Positions 8,997-17,414 are shown, counted from the stretch's first letter. The stretch is DNA of 47,831 nt from an uncultured Synechococcaceae cyanobacterium (GCA_902537275.1 CACBAW010000003.1:1-47831), one strand, 5' to 3'. Numbers and translations: made by a program. Notes: generated by a model from the sequence alone, not told the origin.

Positions 8997-9239
8997 TTAT
9001 TCGTCATCACCAGAAGGTTGTGAAGATGTATCATCTGCAATTTTTTTATCTTTAAAATAACTAAATAAAAAATTTCTAACTAAACAATTTTGACTTTGCA
9101 TGTTATTAGTTATTGATCTTGAAATTGCTCCTAAAAAAAAGATTCCAATCATTGCCCAAATAATTCTTTCTAAAGCAATTGCAGGTGAAAAACCTTGACC
9201 GGAATTAATAATTTCAGTAAGTGGGTCTAAAGGGTCCAA
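8997..9239 (-). CDS. Hypothetical small membrane protein upstream of purT
   Basis: 80 residues, with an acidic N terminus (M-D-P-L-D-P-L), one hydrophobic segment around residues 27-42 (I-I-W-A-M-I-G-I-F-F-L-G-A) and a Ser/Asp tail. Its end is 11 nt before purT on the same strand. No link to purines is evident; no family recognised. Confidence 0.6.
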   Translation of the reverse strand: MDPLDPLTEIINSGQGFSPAIALERIIWAMIGIFFLGAISRSITNNMQSQNCLVRNFLFSYFKDKKIADDTSSQPSGDDE

Positions 9240-9349
9240 ATTTAAACTGATTAATAATATTAATTATAAAGGGTTAAATAAATTAAAAATTAAAAATTAT
9301 AAAAGAAATAACCAAAAACCACTATATAAATTAAACACAATAAAGTCTA

Positions 9350-9355
9350 TACAAT
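9350..9355 (+). promoter_or_regulatory. Putative -10 element for the glutathione peroxidase gene
   Basis: TACAAT lies 31 nt upstream of the ATG at 9386 in a spacer with no gene. This would give a leader of roughly 24 nt. No clear -35 is seen, as is common in this kind of genome. Confidence 0.35.
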
Positions 9356-9385
9356 GCTATCTTCAAAGGGTGATTTTTTTTAGAC

Positions 9386-9865
9386 ATGCAAGTTGACGTA
9401 CAAAATACTACTGTTCTTTCCGCAGACGGATCATCCATAAAACTAGGTGAATATTCAGGGGAAGTAATTTTAGTTGTTAATGTAGCTAGTTATTGCGGAA
9501 ATACTGCTCAGTATGAGGATCTTCAAAAGCTACATGATTTATATTCAAGCAAAGGCCTAAGAATACTTGCATTCCCTTGTAATGATTTCGGGAAGCAAGA
9601 ACCCGACTCTCTTTCAGAAATAAAAGATTTTTGCACAACAAAATACGGAGTTAAGTTTGAAATCTATGAAAAAGTTCATGCCAAAGGCAACACCACAGAA
9701 CCATACACAACCCTTAACAAAGTTGAACCCGAAGGAGATGTTGAATGGAATTTCGAGAAGTTTCTGATAGGGAAAGATAGTAAAGTAATTGCAAGATTCA
9801 AGCCAGGTGTTAAACCGTTTGACGAAAACTTAATAGCAGCTATCGAAGTAGCTTTAGAGTCATAA
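9386..9865 (+). CDS. Glutathione peroxidase family thiol peroxidase
   Basis: 159 residues of the GPx fold. The catalytic triad is visible: Cys37 in N-V-A-S-Y-C-G, Gln71 in F-P-C-N-D-F-G-K-Q-E-P, and Trp121-Asn122 in E-W-N-F-E-K-F. Cys65 and Cys83 are candidates for a resolving cysteine; most bacterial members are thioredoxin-dependent. It reduces hydrogen peroxide and lipid peroxides, fitting an aerobic phototroph. It is cysteine-based, not a selenoprotein. Confidence 0.95.
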   Translation: MQVDVQNTTVLSADGSSIKLGEYSGEVILVVNVASYCGNTAQYEDLQKLHDLYSSKGLRILAFPCNDFGKQEPDSLSEIKDFCTTKYGVKFEIYEKVHAKGNTTEPYTTLNKVEPEGDVEWNFEKFLIGKDSKVIARFKPGVKPFDENLIAAIEVALES

Positions 9866-10000
9866 AAACCTTCTTATAATTCAAATTTGAATATTAAAAA
9901 TAAAGACACTTTAAAAAAAAAATAAACAAATTATTCTAAGAAATATCCTTTTTTAGTTATTAAGCCTGTCTAGTAATATTAAATTTAATTTAAAATCTTA

Positions 10001-10465
10001 TTAATTATCAGAATCAACTTCTACGTCTATTATTTCATCTTTAACAGTTCTTTTTTTAGGTTTAATTGATTTTACTTCTGACTCTACTGTTTCTTCTATA
10101 ACTTCACTTTCCTCTACTTCCTCTGCCTTTACTTCTAACTTTACTGTTTCTTCTTTAACTTCACTTTCTTCTACTTCCTCCGCCTTTACTTCTGACTCTA
10201 CTGTTTCTTCTTTAACTATACTTTCCTTTACTTCCTCTGCCTTTACTTCTGACTCTACTGTTTCTTCTTTAACTTCACTTTCCTCTACTTCCTCTGCCTT
10301 TACTTCTGAATTTGCTAAGCTTTGATCTTCTTCTTCACTTAAAAGGAATTTTAATAGTTTTTTAAATAATAAGAAACCTTTTTCAATTCTTTTTGGACCT
10401 AAAATTAAAAGCAAAATTACTAAAATTATGAATATTTCAGGTGAATTTAAACCTAATAGTTTCAT
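10001..10465 (-). CDS. TatA/Hcf106-like protein with a repetitive acidic tail
   Basis: 154 residues. The N terminus matches the Tat A/B module: S-P-E-I-F-I-I-L-V-I-L-L-L-I-L-G-P-K-R followed by an amphipathic Lys/Leu helix. From residue 53 four tandem 19-residue units built on S-E-V-K-A-E-E-V-E-E follow, almost entirely Glu, Val, Lys and Ser, then a basic end. Such a tail is not part of standard TatA. It may be a second, specialised TatA-like component, or a membrane protein that borrowed the module. Confidence 0.75.
   Translation of the reverse strand: MKLLGLNSPEIFIILVILLLILGPKRIEKGFLLFKKLLKFLLSEEEDQSLANSEVKAEEVEESEVKEETVESEVKAEEVKESIVKEETVESEVKAEEVEESEVKEETVKLEVKAEEVEESEVIEETVESEVKSIKPKKRTVKDEIIDVEVDSDN
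10082..10309 (-). repeat. Four tandem 57-bp coding repeats
   Basis: Four head-to-tail copies of a 57-bp unit encode the 19-residue Glu/Val/Lys repeats of the TatA-like tail. Copies differ at a few positions (for example E-E-S-E versus K-E-S-I and V-I-E-E), so the array is not freshly expanded. It is a likely site of copy-number variation. Confidence 0.85.
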
Positions 10466-10512
10466 AAAATTTTATATTCTGTTTATATTTTAGTACATGC
10501 TAAAAATTTAAT

Positions 10513-10947
10513 CTAATTATTCTCAAAAGTTGGTAAATAGAGTTCCCTATTTGATGCAATTAAACCTTCTTCTTTAAAAAAATTCTCAAGGTCTTTTAGA
10601 TCATTTAAATCTACAAATTCACCACAATTATCTAAAATATTATTATGAGTGAAATTCCATAAATTATCCAAATATTCGTCATCGTCTGGAAATGCTACAA
10701 ATTTTAAATATGTATTATTCAAAGCATATTCACTAGCAAAATCAGAATCTAATCCTTCCCTCTTAGCATCACAAAAAACTTTAGCAAATCTTTTACCTAC
10801 TGAAGTTTGAGCACTCGATAAATCTAAATTACCTTGAATAGCTTTTACATTTATTGGCGCAATAAAAATAATTATTGGGAGAAAAATAGATACTAATATA
10901 AACAAAAAAATTCCTTTTTTAAAATTTAACTCAATATAAACTAGCAA
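10513..10947 (-). CDS. Hypothetical exported protein
   Basis: 144 residues. The N-terminal 35 contain a Lys pair and a long hydrophobic run ending V-K-A before I-Q-G, which reads as a signal peptide or anchor. The mature part has two Cys (F-C-D-A-K and D-N-C-G-E) and many acidic residues, with a helical look. It could form a disulfide outside the cytoplasm. No family recognised. Confidence 0.6.
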   Translation of the reverse strand: MLVYIELNFKKGIFLFILVSIFLPIIIFIAPINVKAIQGNLDLSSAQTSVGKRFAKVFCDAKREGLDSDFASEYALNNTYLKFVAFPDDDEYLDNLWNFTHNNILDNCGEFVDLNDLKDLENFFKEEGLIASNRELYLPTFENN

Positions 10948-11074
10948 AAAAATAAATCAATTAGGCTTATTTAAGTAAAAGCACTTATTATAAATTAAGA
11001 AATAGATAGAAAACATAAAATCAGCTCATTAACTGAATTTATAATAAAGAATGATTAAATAAATTTAAAATTAC

Positions 11075-12082
11075 ATGTCTTCAAATATAAAGCTAAAAGG
11101 AAGGGGAGTTAACAGGATCATTACGAGTAAGGTCATGCTATCGCCATTAGCAGGAGTTACAGATAACATTTTTAGGCGACTTGTACGTAAATGGGCTCCA
11201 AACTCTTTACTTTTTACAGAAATGATAAATGCCACAAGTCTTAAAAAAGGATTTGGGACACAAAAAATCAATCAAATTGATTTAGAAGAAGGTCCAGTTG
11301 GAGTACAAATATTTGATAATAGGCCATATGCTGTTTCTGAAGCCGCGAAACAAGCTGAGGACTCTGGAGCTTTCTTAATTGATATAAATATGGGATGTCC
11401 AGTAAAAAAAATTGCAAAGAAAGGTGGGGGCAGTGCCTTAATTAAAGACCGAAAACTTGCTATAGAATTAGTCAAAAATGTTGTAAAAGCTGTTAGGGTT
11501 CCAGTAACAGTAAAAACGCGGCTCGGATGGGATAGTAAAGAAGAAAATATAGAGGATTTCTTATTTAAACTTCAAGATGCGGGAGCAACGATGATCACAC
11601 TTCATGGAAGAACTAGAAAACAGGGTTTTTCAGGCAAGTCAGATTGGGAAATGATCGGGAGACTTAAAAAGTTGTTGGAAATTCCAGTAATTGCTAATGG
11701 AGATATCAAAAATCCAAATGACGCTCTTAATTGTTTAAAAAAAACAAATGCTGATGGTGTAATGATTGGACGAGGAATTTTAGGATCCCCATGGAAAATA
11801 GGAGAAATAGATTATGCCCTTAGAGAAAATAAAAATTTTAATGAACCAAACACAGAAGAAAAACTATATTTAATTATTGAGCATCTTGATGAATTAATAA
11901 AAGAAAAGGGAGATCACGGATTGCTAATTGCAAGGAAACATATCTCATGGACATGCAAAGACTTTAAAGGAGCATCAAATTTGAGAAATAATTTGGTTAG
12001 AGCTGTTGATAAAAATGAAGTTAAAAATTTAATAATTAAAATGATTAAAACTTTGAATAATGAAAAAAATACATTATGTTAA
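11075..12082 (+). CDS. dus: tRNA-dihydrouridine synthase (DusB-like)
   Basis: 335 residues, TIM-barrel flavoenzyme that reduces uridine to dihydrouridine in tRNA D-loops using NADPH. Motifs seen: L-S-P-L-A-G-V-T-D (23-30), the catalytic loop D-I-N-M-G-C-P-V-K-K with Cys108 as proton donor, V-K-T-R-L-G-W-D, T-L-H-G-R-T-R and G-R-G-I-L-G-S-P-W. The pattern fits DusB better than DusA or DusC. The short DUF2470 gene follows after 19 nt, so the two may be co-transcribed. Confidence 0.93.
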   Translation: MSSNIKLKGRGVNRIITSKVMLSPLAGVTDNIFRRLVRKWAPNSLLFTEMINATSLKKGFGTQKINQIDLEEGPVGVQIFDNRPYAVSEAAKQAEDSGAFLIDINMGCPVKKIAKKGGGSALIKDRKLAIELVKNVVKAVRVPVTVKTRLGWDSKEENIEDFLFKLQDAGATMITLHGRTRKQGFSGKSDWEMIGRLKKLLEIPVIANGDIKNPNDALNCLKKTNADGVMIGRGILGSPWKIGEIDYALRENKNFNEPNTEEKLYLIIEHLDELIKEKGDHGLLIARKHISWTCKDFKGASNLRNNLVRAVDKNEVKNLIIKMIKTLNNEKNTLC

Positions 12083-12101
12083 AACAAATTTATTTTTTTA
12101 A

Positions 12102-12359
12102 ATGAAAATTATTAGTAAACAAACAAGTAAAAGAGTTTGTGATCACATGAACAATGATCACATAGATTCAGTGCACAAATATCTTATTCATTATGGGAAG
12201 GTATCAAGATTTGAGAATGCTTATATGGAAGAAATTAATAATAGTTATATAAAAATCAATTACGATGGCCAATCAGCAATTATCAATTTTAAAAATGAAA
12301 TATCTGAAGAAGAAATTCATTCAACTTTAGTATCAATGATTAAAGACATTAAAAAATAA
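12102..12359 (+). CDS. DUF2470 domain protein
   Basis: 85 residues carrying the DUF2470/HugZ C-terminal module: the helix D-H-M-N-N-D-H-I-D-S-V followed by H-Y-G and a beta-rich second half (I-N-Y-D-G-Q-S-A-I-I-N-F). In other bacteria this module is fused to a split-barrel domain for heme or flavin chemistry; here it stands alone. In phototrophs, DUF2470 proteins have been tied to tetrapyrrole handling, which would suit this organism, but that is inference. Confidence 0.85.
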   Translation: MKIISKQTSKRVCDHMNNDHIDSVHKYLIHYGKVSRFENAYMEEINNSYIKINYDGQSAIINFKNEISEEEIHSTLVSMIKDIKK

Positions 12360-12377
12360 AATAATTTATAAAAAATT

Positions 12378-12542
12378 CTAATTTTTATTTTCATAGTAAT
12401 CAGTTATCTTTTTACATTCTTCAAATGAAAGCATGCTTAATCTAGATGTGGCTTTTATTTTTAGAATTGCACAAACAACTAACAAGTCGGAGCTATCAAC
12501 ATCAAGTGCTTCAGAAAGCTCTAGGACCCTAAGACCTTTCAT
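12378..12542 (-). CDS. 54-aa protein resembling an IF2 N-terminal subdomain
   Basis: Reads M-K-G-L-R-V-L-E-L-S-E-A-L-D-V-D-S-S-D-L and continues with L-L-V-V-C-A-I-L-K-I. This is the helix-turn-helix pattern of the small domain that repeats at the N terminus of initiation factor IF2 (R-V-Y-E-L-A-K-E-L-x-I-x-S-K-E-L). Here it is free-standing. Role unknown. Confidence 0.6.
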   Translation of the reverse strand: MKGLRVLELSEALDVDSSDLLVVCAILKIKATSRLSMLSFEECKKITDYYENKN

Positions 12543-12586
12543 AAGTATTAAAAAAATCTTTTTCTAAATTTTCAAGAACCTTGAAA

Positions 12587-12823
12587 TCAATGGGCAGCAT
12601 TTTTCCCTAAACCTGCTACGAATGGAAAAGTTTGTTCATCTCCAAAAATATCTTCTGCTGAAGAATTAGAATTATTATTTTTTTTATTATCAGGCTTAAT
12701 TTCTTCAATTTCATAAGAAATATTCTCTTTAATATTATTTTCAATTTCTTTTGCTAATAAATTATTCGTATTAGAAAATATTGAAAAAACTAATACACAT
12801 AAAAACAAAATAATTCTTTTCAT
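12587..12823 (-). CDS. Small exported hypothetical protein
   Basis: 78 residues. A classic signal peptide (M-K-R-I-I-L-F-L-C-V-L-V-F-S-I-F-S) ends around L-L-A-K. The mature part is acidic, Asn-rich and probably disordered, ending F-P-F-V-A-G-L-G-K-N-A-A-H. No family recognised. Confidence 0.6.
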   Translation of the reverse strand: MKRIILFLCVLVFSIFSNTNNLLAKEIENNIKENISYEIEEIKPDNKKNNNSNSSAEDIFGDEQTFPFVAGLGKNAAH

Positions 12824-12919
12824 AAAAAAAATTTATCTAATTCTATTGTCATATGCCAATAAGGTTATTTAGAAAAACTAGATAACTTTAAAACAAATTT
12901 AAATAAATCAAAAAAATAT

Positions 12920-13156
12920 TCATCTTCCCAACTTATTTCTATTTTTAAATCTAAATAAAAAATAAAGACCTAGTAACAAAAGAATTGCCAAGGAGTACTG
13001 ATTAAGAAAAACATAAACTATATAGACGAGAAATGGGAATAAGCAAGCTCTCTTGAAATTTAATTTTTGTTCCTTTGACATATTTTTCCAATTTAAATAT
13101 TCTTCCCATTGAAAAATCTTCTTCATTTTTCTACTTCTATTTTTACGATTAAACAT
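12920..13156 (-). CDS. Hypothetical membrane protein, basic N terminus
   Basis: 78 residues. The first 35 are very basic (N-R-K-N-R-S-R-K-M-K-K), followed by two close hydrophobic segments at about 36-52 and 54-68. ATG codons at residues 11 and 25 are alternative starts. No family recognised. Confidence 0.5.
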   Translation of the reverse strand: MFNRKNRSRKMKKIFQWEEYLNWKNMSKEQKLNFKRACLFPFLVYIVYVFLNQYSLAILLLLGLYFLFRFKNRNKLGR

Positions 13157-13263
13157 AACTTTATAAATATAGTCCTGATGATTCTTATTTTAATAAAGAA
13201 AATTAATCTACAATATCAAAATAAATTTTTTTTCATTGAATAAAAATATTTTTTACATAAAAG

Positions 13264-13707
13264 ATGAACTCAAAACCAGTTTGGAAAATTGAAAAAATTG
13301 TTTTACCTCAACATGTAGATCATGCAGGTGTAATGTGGCACGGTAAATATTTTAATTGGCTTGAAGAAAGCCGAATAAATGCACTTTCAGAAGTAGGTAT
13401 AAGTTATTTCGAACTAACTAAAAAGGGCTTAGATTTACCTTTAATTAATACTTCAATAAAATATAAATCTCCTTTATTCCTTGGTGAAAAAATAATAATC
13501 GAGAGCGAATTCAACATTGATAAAAGTCCTAGGATTAACATAATTTCAAAATTTCTTAAAAAGAAAAATGAAATCTTAACGATTGCTGAAGTCAATTTAG
13601 TCTTAATAAATAAACTGAATTTTTCTATAATAAGAAAAAGGCCAGATTTCCTATCGGAAGCCTTTAGTAAGTTAAATGGTAGAAATTATTATCCTCCAAT
13701 TGAATGA
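13264..13707 (+). CDS. Hotdog-fold acyl-CoA thioesterase (YbgC/4HBT type)
   Basis: 147 residues with the 4-hydroxybenzoyl-CoA thioesterase pattern: V-D-H-A-G-V-M-W-H-G-K-Y-F-N-W-L-E-E-S-R at residues 18-37. This corresponds to the family's D-x-A-G-V-V-Y-x-x-x-Y motif, with His in the usual Asp/Thr region. In cyanobacteria one member of this family is the DHNA-CoA thioesterase of phylloquinone synthesis. That role is possible, but the sequence alone does not separate it from general acyl-CoA thioesterases. Confidence 0.85.
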   Translation: MNSKPVWKIEKIVLPQHVDHAGVMWHGKYFNWLEESRINALSEVGISYFELTKKGLDLPLINTSIKYKSPLFLGEKIIIESEFNIDKSPRINIISKFLKKKNEILTIAEVNLVLINKLNFSIIRKRPDFLSEAFSKLNGRNYYPPIE

Positions 13708-13725
13708 TTTATTAAATTATTAATT

Positions 13726-13923
13726 ATGAATATATTTCAAGTTATTGATTCTTATCAATATGAAATGGAATCAAGATATCAAGAAAAATCAATGCTTACA
13801 AATCTTTTTACAGAGCACAAATTTATAGGATGGTTAGGGTTGTTCATAGTATTTTTCTCTATCTTTGCAATTTTTGTATTTCAATTTCTTGAGTGGGAAA
13901 GTAATGACAATGATAAAAGTTAA
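13726..13923 (+). CDS. 65-aa single-pass membrane protein
   Basis: Follows the thioesterase after 18 nt on the same strand. The N-terminal half is polar (Y-Q-Y-E-M-E-S-R-Y-Q-E-K), then comes one hydrophobic helix at about residues 34-53 and an acidic tail. No family recognised. Confidence 0.55.
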   Translation: MNIFQVIDSYQYEMESRYQEKSMLTNLFTEHKFIGWLGLFIVFFSIFAIFVFQFLEWESNDNDKS

Positions 13924-13963
13924 TAAGATTTAATGCTTATAATTCAACTGAATGATTTAAAAA

Positions 13964-14215
13964 ATGGCTATCTACTTAAAAATAACTAACCCTACAGAGG
14001 TTGTAAAAAAAAAGACCTCAAAATGGCTTACAGATATTACACCTGAAAGAATTGATAGAAAATTGGTCGAGGATGAAGTTATAAAAGGCATTATCGAGCA
14101 ATTAACATTAGAAGGCATAAAAGGAGAAATATCAGCAATTAATGGGTTTGAAGTAAATGAATCTTCAGTAATAACAAAAAATAATTTTGTTATTAGAAAA
14201 ACAAAAACTTTTTAA
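13964..14215 (+). CDS. Hypothetical 83-aa soluble protein
   Basis: Begins M-A-I-Y-L-K-I-T-N-P-T-E-V-V-K-K. Charged, no membrane helix, with a predicted beta-alpha-beta layout. It sits 19 nt before the Mrr-like nuclease gene and may share its transcript. No family recognised. Confidence 0.6.
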   Translation: MAIYLKITNPTEVVKKKTSKWLTDITPERIDRKLVEDEVIKGIIEQLTLEGIKGEISAINGFEVNESSVITKNNFVIRKTKTF

Positions 14216-14234
14216 ATCGAAAATCAATTTTTAG

Positions 14235-15104
14235 ATGAAAATTTTTTTTATTTTAATTATTTTTATCATTTTTTTAATTTTTATAATTGCAAGGGATTAT
14301 CAAATTAAAAAGAAAAAGTTTAAATTAAATAATGCCTTAAATTCCAATTTCTTTATTCAAACAATTAATAATTTAATAGAAGAAAACAAATACAACTTGT
14401 TAGAGGAGAGGATCAGATTAAGGGAAATAGATGCCTACGGTAACGAGGATTATAAAAAATGGATTGGCAATCCACCTCTTGATGAAAAAGCTATTGAGAA
14501 AAATATATTAAATGGATCCAAGCGATTTAAAGAGGGTATACCATACTTCTGGGAAAAAGTAATTTTAAAAAAATTTGGCAGTATGGAATTATTCTTCGAA
14601 AAGTGGAGATCATATTGTAATGAAAATCCTACTATTGATGATGAGATAATTGGATCTATTAGAAAGCTCGAGACTGAAGATTGGTTCGTATTCATAGCAA
14701 GTCAAATAGAGAAATCATGCTTAAACTTAGTAGAAAAAAACTACTCAAGTAAAAACAAAGAAAACTACAAAAAAGGTATTAGATTTGAAAATCATTGTAT
14801 GGAAATTCTCAAACAAAATGGCTGGGAAGTAAAAGAAACCCCTTATACAGGAGATCAAGGGGTTGACTTAATCGCATCAATAAATGATTTGAGAATATGT
14901 ATTCAATGCAAAGATCATGAAAAAGCCATTGGGAATAAAGCAGTTCAGGAGATTTCAGCTGGTAAATTATTTTGGAAAGGTACACATGCAATAATAGTCT
15001 CAAAATCTGGCTTTACAAAGTCTGCTCATCAACTAGCAAAATCGAATAAAGTGGAACTAATCAATGAATATCAATTAAAAGATTTAGAAAAGTTTATTGT
15101 TTAA
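14235..15104 (+). CDS. Membrane-anchored Mrr-like endonuclease
   Basis: 289 residues. Residues 3-20 form a single N-terminal hydrophobic helix. Residues about 181-280 are an Mrr_cat restriction-endonuclease domain with the PD-(D/E)xK core: Glu185 in R-F-E, Asp211 in G-D-Q-G-V-D-L-I-A and Q-C-K (Gln224, Lys226), in the usual spacing. Mrr-type enzymes cut methylated or otherwise unusual DNA. No methyltransferase or other restriction gene lies nearby. The 160-residue middle region is charged, helical and unidentified. Confidence 0.85.
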   Translation: MKIFFILIIFIIFLIFIIARDYQIKKKKFKLNNALNSNFFIQTINNLIEENKYNLLEERIRLREIDAYGNEDYKKWIGNPPLDEKAIEKNILNGSKRFKEGIPYFWEKVILKKFGSMELFFEKWRSYCNENPTIDDEIIGSIRKLETEDWFVFIASQIEKSCLNLVEKNYSSKNKENYKKGIRFENHCMEILKQNGWEVKETPYTGDQGVDLIASINDLRICIQCKDHEKAIGNKAVQEISAGKLFWKGTHAIIVSKSGFTKSAHQLAKSNKVELINEYQLKDLEKFIV

Positions 15105-15109
15105 ATAGT

Positions 15110-15514
15110 TTATATCAATTGTGTTAAGCCTTCTTTGTAAAGCAAAAGTGTTGTAAAAATTCCTAAGGCCCACATTAAACCTCTAGCAGTTGGGATATTA
15201 AATACATATGCACCAATATATAAAAAACGAAAAATAGGATGAATCAATGCTGCAATTATTGCAATATTAGATTCAGTTAAAGTAATCAAACAAAGAAGAC
15301 ATGCGGGTGCATGCAGGGAAATACTTTCCCAACAATTTTGATGACACCAAACTGCTCTTTTTCCAAAAGAAGGTAATTCATCGAATAAAGCCCTTGGAGC
15401 AGACATATTTTCAACAGAATATCCCGCTTTAACTCTCCCTATAGTTAATGGAATAATTGATAATAAAACAATCCCAACTGATAGACAAAGGCTCCAGGCA
15501 AAAGCTACTTGCAT
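15110..15514 (-). CDS. MAPEG family membrane protein
   Basis: 134 residues with four hydrophobic segments. The segment A-P-R-A-L-F-D-E-L-P followed by Q-N-C-W-E matches the MAPEG family, which includes membrane glutathione transferases and leukotriene synthases. In cyanobacteria these proteins are usually uncharacterised. It is convergent with the nuclease gene (5 nt apart). Confidence 0.85.
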   Translation of the reverse strand: MQVAFAWSLCLSVGIVLLSIIPLTIGRVKAGYSVENMSAPRALFDELPSFGKRAVWCHQNCWESISLHAPACLLCLITLTESNIAIIAALIHPIFRFLYIGAYVFNIPTARGLMWALGIFTTLLLYKEGLTQLI

Positions 15515-15632
15515 ATGATTTTAATTATATTATTAGCTTAATAATTGAAGCTCATTATCGTGATAAATGAAAAATCATTACCATAGATAAAACTTTGCAA
15601 AAAATGTTGTAATTTATGTTAAAAAATCTTTT

Positions 15633-15758
15633 ATGAATATTTCAAAGATAGTTTTAATTTTTGCCACAAGTTTACTAATATATTTTGCTTTTCTGTTTTT
15701 AGGATTTTTTCTAAAGAAAAAAAATCTAAAGGCACAGAATCTTAAAAAAGAAGAATAG
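15633..15758 (+). CDS. 41-aa single-pass membrane protein
   Basis: Begins M-N-I-S-K-I-V-L-I-F-A-T-S-L-L. A hydrophobic helix to about residue 27 is followed by a very basic tail (F-L-K-K-K-N-L-K...K-K-E-E). No family recognised. Confidence 0.5.
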   Translation: MNISKIVLIFATSLLIYFAFLFLGFFLKKKNLKAQNLKKEE

Positions 15759-15888
15759 ATTATTATTCCACAAAAATTTACTATTTTCTCATTATTTTTA
15801 TATCTTTTTGGATATATTTCATGGAAATAAAATTTGATCTTAATAATAATAAGGGTTATTAGAAATTCAATAAGACAGTTGATGGTAT

Positions 15889-16182
15889 ATGAAAAAATTT
15901 TATAAATTTCTTAAAAGTTTTATATTTATATCACTTTGGCTTATTTTATCCTCATTTTTAACCAAATATTGGAATACCTTTCATTGGGAATATATTTACT
16001 TAAACTTCAGAATTATATTTGATAAAGAATTTTGGTTTGTTGTAGAAAAAATTCTTTTAGGATTTGATATTGGTTACTGGTTAGAAGAAGCACTAAAATT
16101 CTTAAGTTATGAAATACCTAAAGAATCTTTTAAATATTTACCAATTTATTTCGTATTAAAGTCTATTTGGATAAAGAATTAA
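15889..16182 (+). CDS. Hypothetical membrane-associated protein
   Basis: 97 residues, aromatic-rich (many F, W, Y). One clear hydrophobic helix lies at about residues 9-25 and a weaker segment near the end. A region with W-N-T-F-H-W-E-Y-I-Y suggests an interfacial helix. No family recognised. It is convergent with the fibrillin-like gene. Confidence 0.55.
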   Translation: MKKFYKFLKSFIFISLWLILSSFLTKYWNTFHWEYIYLNFRIIFDKEFWFVVEKILLGFDIGYWLEEALKFLSYEIPKESFKYLPIYFVLKSIWIKN

Positions 16183-16191
16183 TTTATATTT

Positions 16192-16734
16192 TTAATAGAT
16201 TTTAATAAATTCCTTAAAATTCTTGAATAAAGTCGGTGAATTTATTTTTCTTAAAACAAATAAAGTTCCTTTATCACCTCTGCAGATTCTAAGCTTATTA
16301 CTTAAAAAAGTTATCTCTAACCACCCTAATTGTTCATTATTTATTTCTTTTATAGCCTTTATATTTTTTCTTCCGAATTTAGGACCTATAACACCAGCAT
16401 GTGTAAATTTGACCCCAATTTTTTTTTCATTTATGTAATTAAGTCTTATTAAAATACCAGTACCAATAATTGATTTTATTCCTCTAGGTTTAAGTAAATT
16501 AAGACCAGTTAAATTTAAGGGATCAAGAATTTGAAGATTATCAATAAAAGGAGAATATTTTAAAAAGGGATTATTAGAACTACTCCACCTAAGCTCCCAA
16601 ACACCCTGTAAATCATTTCTATCTTTGCTAAAAGAAAAATTATGATCAATTTCAAGTTTTTCGGCAATAGACTGTATACTCTTTGAATTTGGTGATTTAA
16701 GAAGTAAATTTAATAAATCATCTTCGGATTCCAT
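16192..16734 (-). CDS. PAP/fibrillin family protein
   Basis: 180 residues. The plastid-lipid-associated protein pattern is visible: an N-terminal helix, then L-Q-G-V-W-E-L-R-W-S-S-S (the family's G-x-W-x-L-x-Y-T-S), a beta-barrel-like body, and the C-terminal L-R-I-C-R-G-D-K-G-T-L-F-V-L-R (family D-x-L-R-I-x-R-G-D-x-G-x-x-F-V-L). Fibrillins bind lipids or prenylquinones at thylakoids and plastoglobules. A second member is at 19165-19935. Confidence 0.88.
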   Translation of the reverse strand: MESEDDLLNLLLKSPNSKSIQSIAEKLEIDHNFSFSKDRNDLQGVWELRWSSSNNPFLKYSPFIDNLQILDPLNLTGLNLLKPRGIKSIIGTGILIRLNYINEKKIGVKFTHAGVIGPKFGRKNIKAIKEINNEQLGWLEITFLSNKLRICRGDKGTLFVLRKINSPTLFKNFKEFIKIY

Positions 16735-16812
16735 TTAATAACCTCTGAGTATATATCTAAGGATAAATACTTACCTCCATGTGCTATATTCTACCCAGAA
16801 TTTGTTGATTTG

Positions 16813-17097
16813 ATGACAAAGAGCTATTGGCTAAAGAAAATTTCAATTCCAAATGCTGATTTATTTCTGGAATACATAAGGACAGTATTGCCTTGGATTA
16901 AATCTGTTGGAGGAGTAATAGTAAAAAGAGATTTGATACAAGAATCAACCTCAAATGAATGGGACGGAGGGCAGCTTGGATTAGTAATAGAATTCGAATC
17001 AAAATTAGCTGCTAAAAAGGCATTTTATTCTGAAGTATTTCAAAAATATCTGCAGTCCAGAGATTTAATGGAACTAGTTACTATAAGTACTCTTTAA
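16813..17097 (+). CDS. DUF1330 family protein
   Basis: 94 residues from ATG 16813 (an upstream TTG at 16810 adds one residue). The pattern K-S-Y-W-L-K-K-I-S-I, P-W-I-K-S-V-G-G-V-I-V-K-R, L-V-I-E-F-E-S-K and A-F-Y-S-E-V-F-Q-K matches DUF1330, a small ferredoxin-like dimeric alpha/beta-barrel fold related to antibiotic-biosynthesis monooxygenases. Function unknown. A TATATT at 16784-16789 could be its -10. Confidence 0.78.
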   Translation: MTKSYWLKKISIPNADLFLEYIRTVLPWIKSVGGVIVKRDLIQESTSNEWDGGQLGLVIEFESKLAAKKAFYSEVFQKYLQSRDLMELVTISTL

Positions 17098-17234
17098 AAA
17101 AATCAACCACTAGCGATCTCATACAAACAACTTATAAGTATTTATTACTATTAAATTATTTATGTAATATTTATAACTTCACCAACAAAAGCATATTTTG
17201 CAAAATTTAATTGTAAAAGTAATCCGTTAATCAA

Positions 17235-17414
17235 ATGAACTATTCAACAGAAAAGGACGATTATTTGATGACAACTCCATATACAAAAAAAATTCAGCAA
17301 AAATTTGAGAAGGTTAAATCTTTTTTAGAGCAAAATGGATTCAATCCTTCATCAGAGAGCTTAATGCAAGATATAGTAAGCTCAGAAGAATATATTGCTA
17401 AAAATGGCTTATAA
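17235..17414 (+). CDS. 59-aa soluble hypothetical protein
   Basis: M-N-Y-S-T-E-K-D-D-Y-L-M-T-T-P-Y, then two amphipathic helices (K-I-Q-Q-K-F-E-K-V-K-S-F-L and S-L-M-Q-D-I-V-S-S-E-E-Y-I). No membrane segment and no family recognised. A second ATG lies at residue 12. It is convergent with the Psb34-like gene, 4 nt between stops. Confidence 0.5.
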   Translation: MNYSTEKDDYLMTTPYTKKIQQKFEKVKSFLEQNGFNPSSESLMQDIVSSEEYIAKNGL

